From Willaertia magna (Eukaryota; Heterolobosea; Eutetramitea; Acrasida; Naegleriidae), in the NCBI GenBank assembly GCA_902984215.1, contig CADWAF010002648.1, positions 1-10,522 on the forward strand: a stretch of DNA of 10,522 nt, written 5' to 3'. Position numbers and translations under genes: made by a program. The notes under the pieces were generated by a model, which was not told where the DNA came from, did no database searches, and saw only the letters and a program-made list of their open reading frames with translations. This document shows positions 7,074 through 10,522 of this stretch, piece after piece (position 1 is the first letter of the stretch; each line of letters starts with the position of its first letter).

Positions 7074-7742
7074 ATGTTTTCAAAAGCCTCCAGATTAACT
7101 TGCAAAAATTTATTAAAATCAAACAAAAATTATTGTTTATTAACTAATTACTATTCAACAACAAGAATTAATTTCTCAATAAACAACTGTTCTAAAATAA
7201 ATAACGTTGAAAACAATGATGATAAAAACAATTCCGAAAATAAACACGGTATTCGTGAAATGTTTAAGTTAACACCAGCATTGACAAGAACATCAACTTT
7301 AGTAGAGCATTTAAATAATAATAATCAAAACCAGTATGATTTCAATTTAAAAGTAAATGAAATTAAATTAAGAAAGAAAAGAAAAGTTTTAGAATTGCAT
7401 TTCTCAAATGATGAAATTATTTCTCTATCTGCAGAATTATTGAGAGTAGAAAGTCCATCAGTAGAAGTGCAAGGTGTTGGAGGACAAAAGAAATTACTTT
7501 TTGGAAAGAAATTTATTGAAATTTCAAATATTGAAACAGTTGGACATTATGGCGTTCGATTAATCTTTTCTGATGGTCATGACACTGGAATTTATTCATG
7601 GAAATATCTATATGACATGGGAAAGCATAGATTTACTTTAATGAAAAGTTACATTAAAGATTTAAAGATTAGTGGTAAATCTAGATATCCAAGAAGCTAT
7701 TTGAAACAACAAGAACTAGCAAAAAAGAAAGAAGACAATTAA
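7074..7742 (+). CDS. Mitochondrial DUF971 (GBBH-like N-terminal domain) protein
   Basis: This 222-residue protein has an N-terminus (MFSKASRLTCKNLLKSNK) rich in Lys, Arg, Ser and Asn with no acidic residue before about residue 46, fitting a mitochondrial targeting presequence. Residues about 93-198 form a DUF971 domain: LELHFSNDEIISLSAELLRV, ESPSVEVQG, and the signature FSDGHDTGIYSWKYLYDMG. The match is to the standalone bacterial form, with EVQG and GKKFIEI segments, and not to the zinc-binding version at the front of carnitine-pathway dioxygenases, whose Cys cluster is absent. The bacterial family has no settled enzymatic role; the domain also occurs at the end of the plastid Fe-S scaffold HCF101. 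A mitochondrial endosymbiont origin is plausible. The tail is Lys-rich. The next gene starts only 77 bp downstream on the same strand. Confidence 0.88.
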   Translation: MFSKASRLTCKNLLKSNKNYCLLTNYYSTTRINFSINNCSKINNVENNDDKNNSENKHGIREMFKLTPALTRTSTLVEHLNNNNQNQYDFNLKVNEIKLRKKRKVLELHFSNDEIISLSAELLRVESPSVEVQGVGGQKKLLFGKKFIEISNIETVGHYGVRLIFSDGHDTGIYSWKYLYDMGKHRFTLMKSYIKDLKISGKSRYPRSYLKQQELAKKKEDN

Positions 7743-7756
7743 GTTGGTACAATTAA

Positions 7757-7771
7757 TTTTTGGCGCCAAAA
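7757..7771. promoter_or_regulatory. Palindromic E2F-type site upstream of CTF18
   Basis: TTTTTGGCGCCAAAA contains two opposed copies of the E2F/DP core TTTGGCGC. It stands out as a GC block in very AT-rich DNA and lies 49-63 bp upstream of the start of CTF18. Controlling S-phase genes through such sites is established in animals and plants; here it is an inference from the match. Confidence 0.7.
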
Positions 7772-7808
7772 CAAATGGTTTTTAACGTCCATAAATTTAG
7801 ATAAAAAA

Positions 7809-7816
7809 CCGCCAAA
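7809..7816 (-). promoter_or_regulatory. Second E2F-like site touching the CTF18 start
   Basis: On the minus strand this reads TTTGGCGG, another accepted E2F core, flanked by T runs. It ends three bases before the ATG at 7820, so it may lie in the 5' untranslated region or mark a very short leader. Confidence 0.5.
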
Positions 7817-7819
7817 AAA

Positions 7820-10522
7820 ATGTCAAAGAGGGATCGTTTGGATTATGAGAAGGAAGAAGACAAGGACAGTAAATATTCTTCGCTAATCAATTCTGAAGAG
7901 GAACAAGAAGATGAAGATGAAACTTTAGTTTCTTATAAAAGTAACAACAATAAAGGAAATGTTAATAATGAACAAAATAATACAGAGCTTTCCGTTGATT
8001 ATAAAAGAATAAAATTTCAATCACCTCCTACACTTCCCAATTCACTTCAAACATTAAGTATAAATCCTTCTTCTCTTATGAATTTAGATAATGATGAAGC
8101 TTTTGATGGAATATTTTATGAAGGATTACCTCCAAGGGATAGTGACTTTATTTCTTGTTACAATGAAGAGTCCGGAGATATGTGTTATATTACATTTAGA
8201 GATGATAGTGAATTAATTTATAATTCTAATAATATTGGCAGTAAAAAACAATTAATTAAAACGCCGATAAATGAATTAATAGAAAGTGTAGAGAGAGAAA
8301 GATTTCAAAGTGAAAAGTCATTTGTTACAAAATCAATTACAAAACAAATAACCAGTTCTACTATTAATGCAGAAATACCAAATGGAAGAAAAGTATCAGA
8401 ATTACTTGTTGACAAATATTCACCAAAAACATTTCTTGATTTATTAACTGATGACGTAAGTACCAAGAATATTTAATTTCGGTTGACTAGTTGCTTTCTA
8501 TTTTTACGCACAGAAAACAAACTCTGAAGTATTGAAATGGATTAAAGAATGGGATCCAATAGTATTTCCTCACAAAAAACCTAAATTACCAGCAGTTTCT
8601 AGTACCAGTAGTGAATTGGATAAGAATAAAGAAGGAAATAATAAATTTAAACAAAATGATAATAATAAACCTCAAGGAAAGTTCTACAAGAAACCTACCA
8701 TTGGACCAGAGCACAGAATTTTATTATTAGCAGGACCTCCAGGTGTTGGAAAGTCTTCATTAGCTCATATTGTGGCAAAACAAGCAGGATATAACCCAGT
8801 TGAGATTAATGCCTCTGACGAAAGATCTAAGGAAAAACTTCTTCCAAAAATTCAAATGTTTGCTCAAGTAAATAATGTATTCGGTAATGGTAAGCCTAAT
8901 CTTTTAATATTGGATGAAATAGATGGAGTACAAAATTCTGAATCGAAATCTGTTATATCTGAAATATTAAAGTTGGCATATCCTAAAACGGCACCTGACA
9001 GCAAGAAGGAAGGCGAAGAGAAACAAACGAAAACAAGTAAAAAATCAGTTAAGAATGGAGTTGTAATTGAAAAGAAGAAAAAGAAAAAGAAGGATATTGG
9101 TTTAACTAGACCAATAATTTGCATCTGTAACGATCAGTAAGTGGAATATTTATAATAATCGTATTTTTTAACACATTTTAGTTATGCACCAGGATTAAGA
9201 GAACTAAGGCAAAAGAGTAAGCTTTTTGTTTTTAGAAGAGATGATCCTTTAACAGATAATACACAAAGAATTGTAGATCGTTTACAAGTTATTTTGAAAA
9301 AAGAAAATCTTTTAGCAAAGACACCAAAGCATGAATTAATCAATTTTGTAAAAGATGCGGACAATGATATTCGTGCCTGTTTGAATACTTTACAATTTAT
9401 GAGTATCCAAGATTTATCTTCTGGCAAATTATTAACCGTCACAAAGGATGTAAAACAAGATTTATTTCATACATTACATCATGTTTTCAAAACAAAAAGA
9501 GCAGACAAGACAAGAATAGAGAAATACAAAAAGAATATTTTTGAGCTTTACTCTACTTTTTCAAGTGAGCTGGAAAGGGTTGATACACTTCTTAGTGGAT
9601 GTTTTGAAAACTATTTAAATTTCTGTTCAGATTCTTCTATGACTGATATTGCTGATATGTTATCATGGACAGAATGGGTAGATACTCTAGATAAGACAAT
9701 TTATAGAACTCAAGAAAGATCACTTAATATTTATAAACCGTGTGCACTATCTCAATATTTCCTAAAGTGTAGAAAATCAGGATTTGATGTAGGCCAAGAT
9801 TTTCTTCAATACCCAAAGAAACAATCTGAAGCAAGGCGTTTATCTGGTCAACGTTTGAATATTTGTAAGACATTGTATAATAATTGTTTTACCTCTGCTA
9901 GTGTTGGAGATAACAATTTACTATCTTTACCTTCTGTGAGTGATTTGAAATTAGACATTGCACCTTATTTACCTTCCTTAATTGTACCAAAACAACTTAC
10001 AAATTTAAGTGGTGGTGCTGCTTTAACTTCTCTAGCTCACAATGGTTTGGATGGTCTAAGGAAGTTATTGAAAACTGATGCTGAACGAGATTCCCTTAAT
10101 TTAATATTGGATATTTGTGTTGGGTTTGGTATTACATTAAAGCAATCATTCGTCCACGATAAGAATCAGTTTGTATTTGATCCTCCATTTGATGAATTTG
10201 CAAACTATACGTCAAATAATAATAATAATCAAGGCAATAAGTTAAATAACAAAAGTAATAAGAATGAATATCTTAAAGATTTAACAGAAAACACAAAACG
10301 GATTTTATCTTCAGCAATACACTTTGCTAATGTGGAGAAAAGAAAAGCTAAAAAGAAAGTTGAAGGCAAAGAAAATACAGTTAAAACTAATCCTGCTGAG
10401 TCAAGTAAAATGAATAGTGCTGAAACTGCTATAGAATTAAAGAAAAGGAGAAGCTCTAGAGGTAAAAGTGACATTACTATTTATTTTGCGTTTCATGATG
10501 GCATGAATAACTCCATCAGAAG
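7820..10522 (+). CDS. CTF18: CTF18, large subunit of the alternative PCNA clamp loader (3' end cut off)
   Basis: Exons 7820-8455, 8514-9136 and 9182 to the window edge give at least 866 residues. Ctf18 with RFC2-5, Dcc1 and Ctf8 loads PCNA at forks and supports cohesion and checkpoint signalling in the nucleus. Residues 1-200 are acidic and disordered. ATPase landmarks follow in order: LLVDKYSPKTFLDLL (box I), KWIKEWDPIVF typical of CTF18, Walker A GPPGVGKS at 286-293, EINASDERS at 309-317, Walker B LILDEID with DEID at 346-349, sensor 1 ICICND ending at 419, YAPGLRELRQ, and sensor 2 DNDIRACLNTLQ at 480-491. A long helical C-half ends in FAFHDGMNNSIR, like the family's conserved C-terminal tail that binds Dcc1-Ctf8. 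A Lys-rich insert lies between Walker B and sensor 1. The stop codon is beyond the window. Confidence 0.96.
8456..8513 (+). other. CTF18 intron 1 (58 bp)
   Basis: GTAAGT donor and TTTTTACGCACAG acceptor. Reading through gives a stop within eight codons, while phase-0 splicing joins FLDLLTDD to KTNSEVLKWIKEWD, a continuous CTF18-type segment. Confidence 0.93.
9137..9181 (+). other. CTF18 intron 2 (45 bp)
   Basis: GTAAGT donor and CACATTTTAG acceptor. Splicing in phase 2 joins ICICND to HYAPGLREL inside sensor 1, where other CTF18 proteins continue without a gap. The intron contains several in-frame stops. At 45 bp it is near the lower limit for spliceosomal introns. Confidence 0.92.

Noticed and set aside
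8864..9124. Minus-strand reading frame with a poly-Phe run opposite CTF18 exon 2
   Set aside because: The Phe run is simply the complement of the Lys-rich insert. The same holds for the other short minus-strand frames at 9182-9442 and 10229-10474.
9131..9190. Glutamine at the end of CTF18 exon 2 (unspliced NDQ)
   Set aside because: The G of that CAG is the first base of the GT donor. Splicing gives NDHYAP, the only join that follows the GT-AG rule and keeps the frame.
1..10522. A genome-wide altered code in which TAA and TAG mean glutamine
   Set aside because: The SBP-like, NHL-like, 511-residue and DUF971 genes all end at TAA where homology or sense ends, and none has internal TAR codons. 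Only the LINE contains them.
1..10522. CRISPR array, prophage, operon or bacterial ribosome binding sites
   Set aside because: No regularly spaced repeats exist, and introns, an intron-bearing tRNA and eukaryotic replication genes show nuclear DNA.

Overview
This is a eukaryotic nuclear window. It is AT-rich, and its genes carry short GT-AG spliceosomal introns (45, 58 and 68 bp). Proteins contain Asn, Lys and poly-basic runs, and the tRNA gene carries an intron and no encoded CCA. Standalone NHL-type propellers, small introns and moderate AT-richness suggest an amoeboid protist, possibly a heterolobosean such as Naegleria. That placement is an inference from style, not proof. All four host genes whose ends are visible stop at TAA, so the standard code fits the host.

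Layout, left to right. Bases 1-2227 hold the 3' part of a non-LTR (LINE) retrotransposon ORF2: reverse transcriptase, RNase H and a C-terminal zinc-knuckle-like motif. It stays in one frame throughout but has five internal TAA/TAG codons. A perfect 18-bp hairpin lies just before its final stop. Tail to tail with it, on the minus strand (3389-2347), is a two-exon gene for a secreted, probably GPI-anchored protein built on a bacterial amino-acid-binding (SBP family 3) fold. A minus-strand tRNA-Gln(TTG) gene with a 14-nt intron follows (3807-3723). Divergent from it is an NHL-like beta-propeller gene (3925-4842), which converges on a 511-residue unrecognised Ser/Thr/Asn/His-rich protein (6498-4963).

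A 575-bp divergent promoter region then leads to a mitochondrial DUF971 protein (7074-7742). Only 77 bp later comes CTF18 (7820 to beyond the window), the large subunit of an alternative PCNA clamp loader, in three exons. That 77-bp gap holds a palindromic E2F-type site, and a second E2F-like site touches the CTF18 start codon. This is what one would expect for S-phase control of a replication gene.

The genes do not form a pathway. The most noteworthy items are the indel-free but stop-riddled LINE and its terminal hairpin, the bacterial-type binding protein displayed on a eukaryotic surface, the E2F signature in front of CTF18, and the tRNA intron that pairs with its own anticodon. I did not find a clearly new multi-gene system here.
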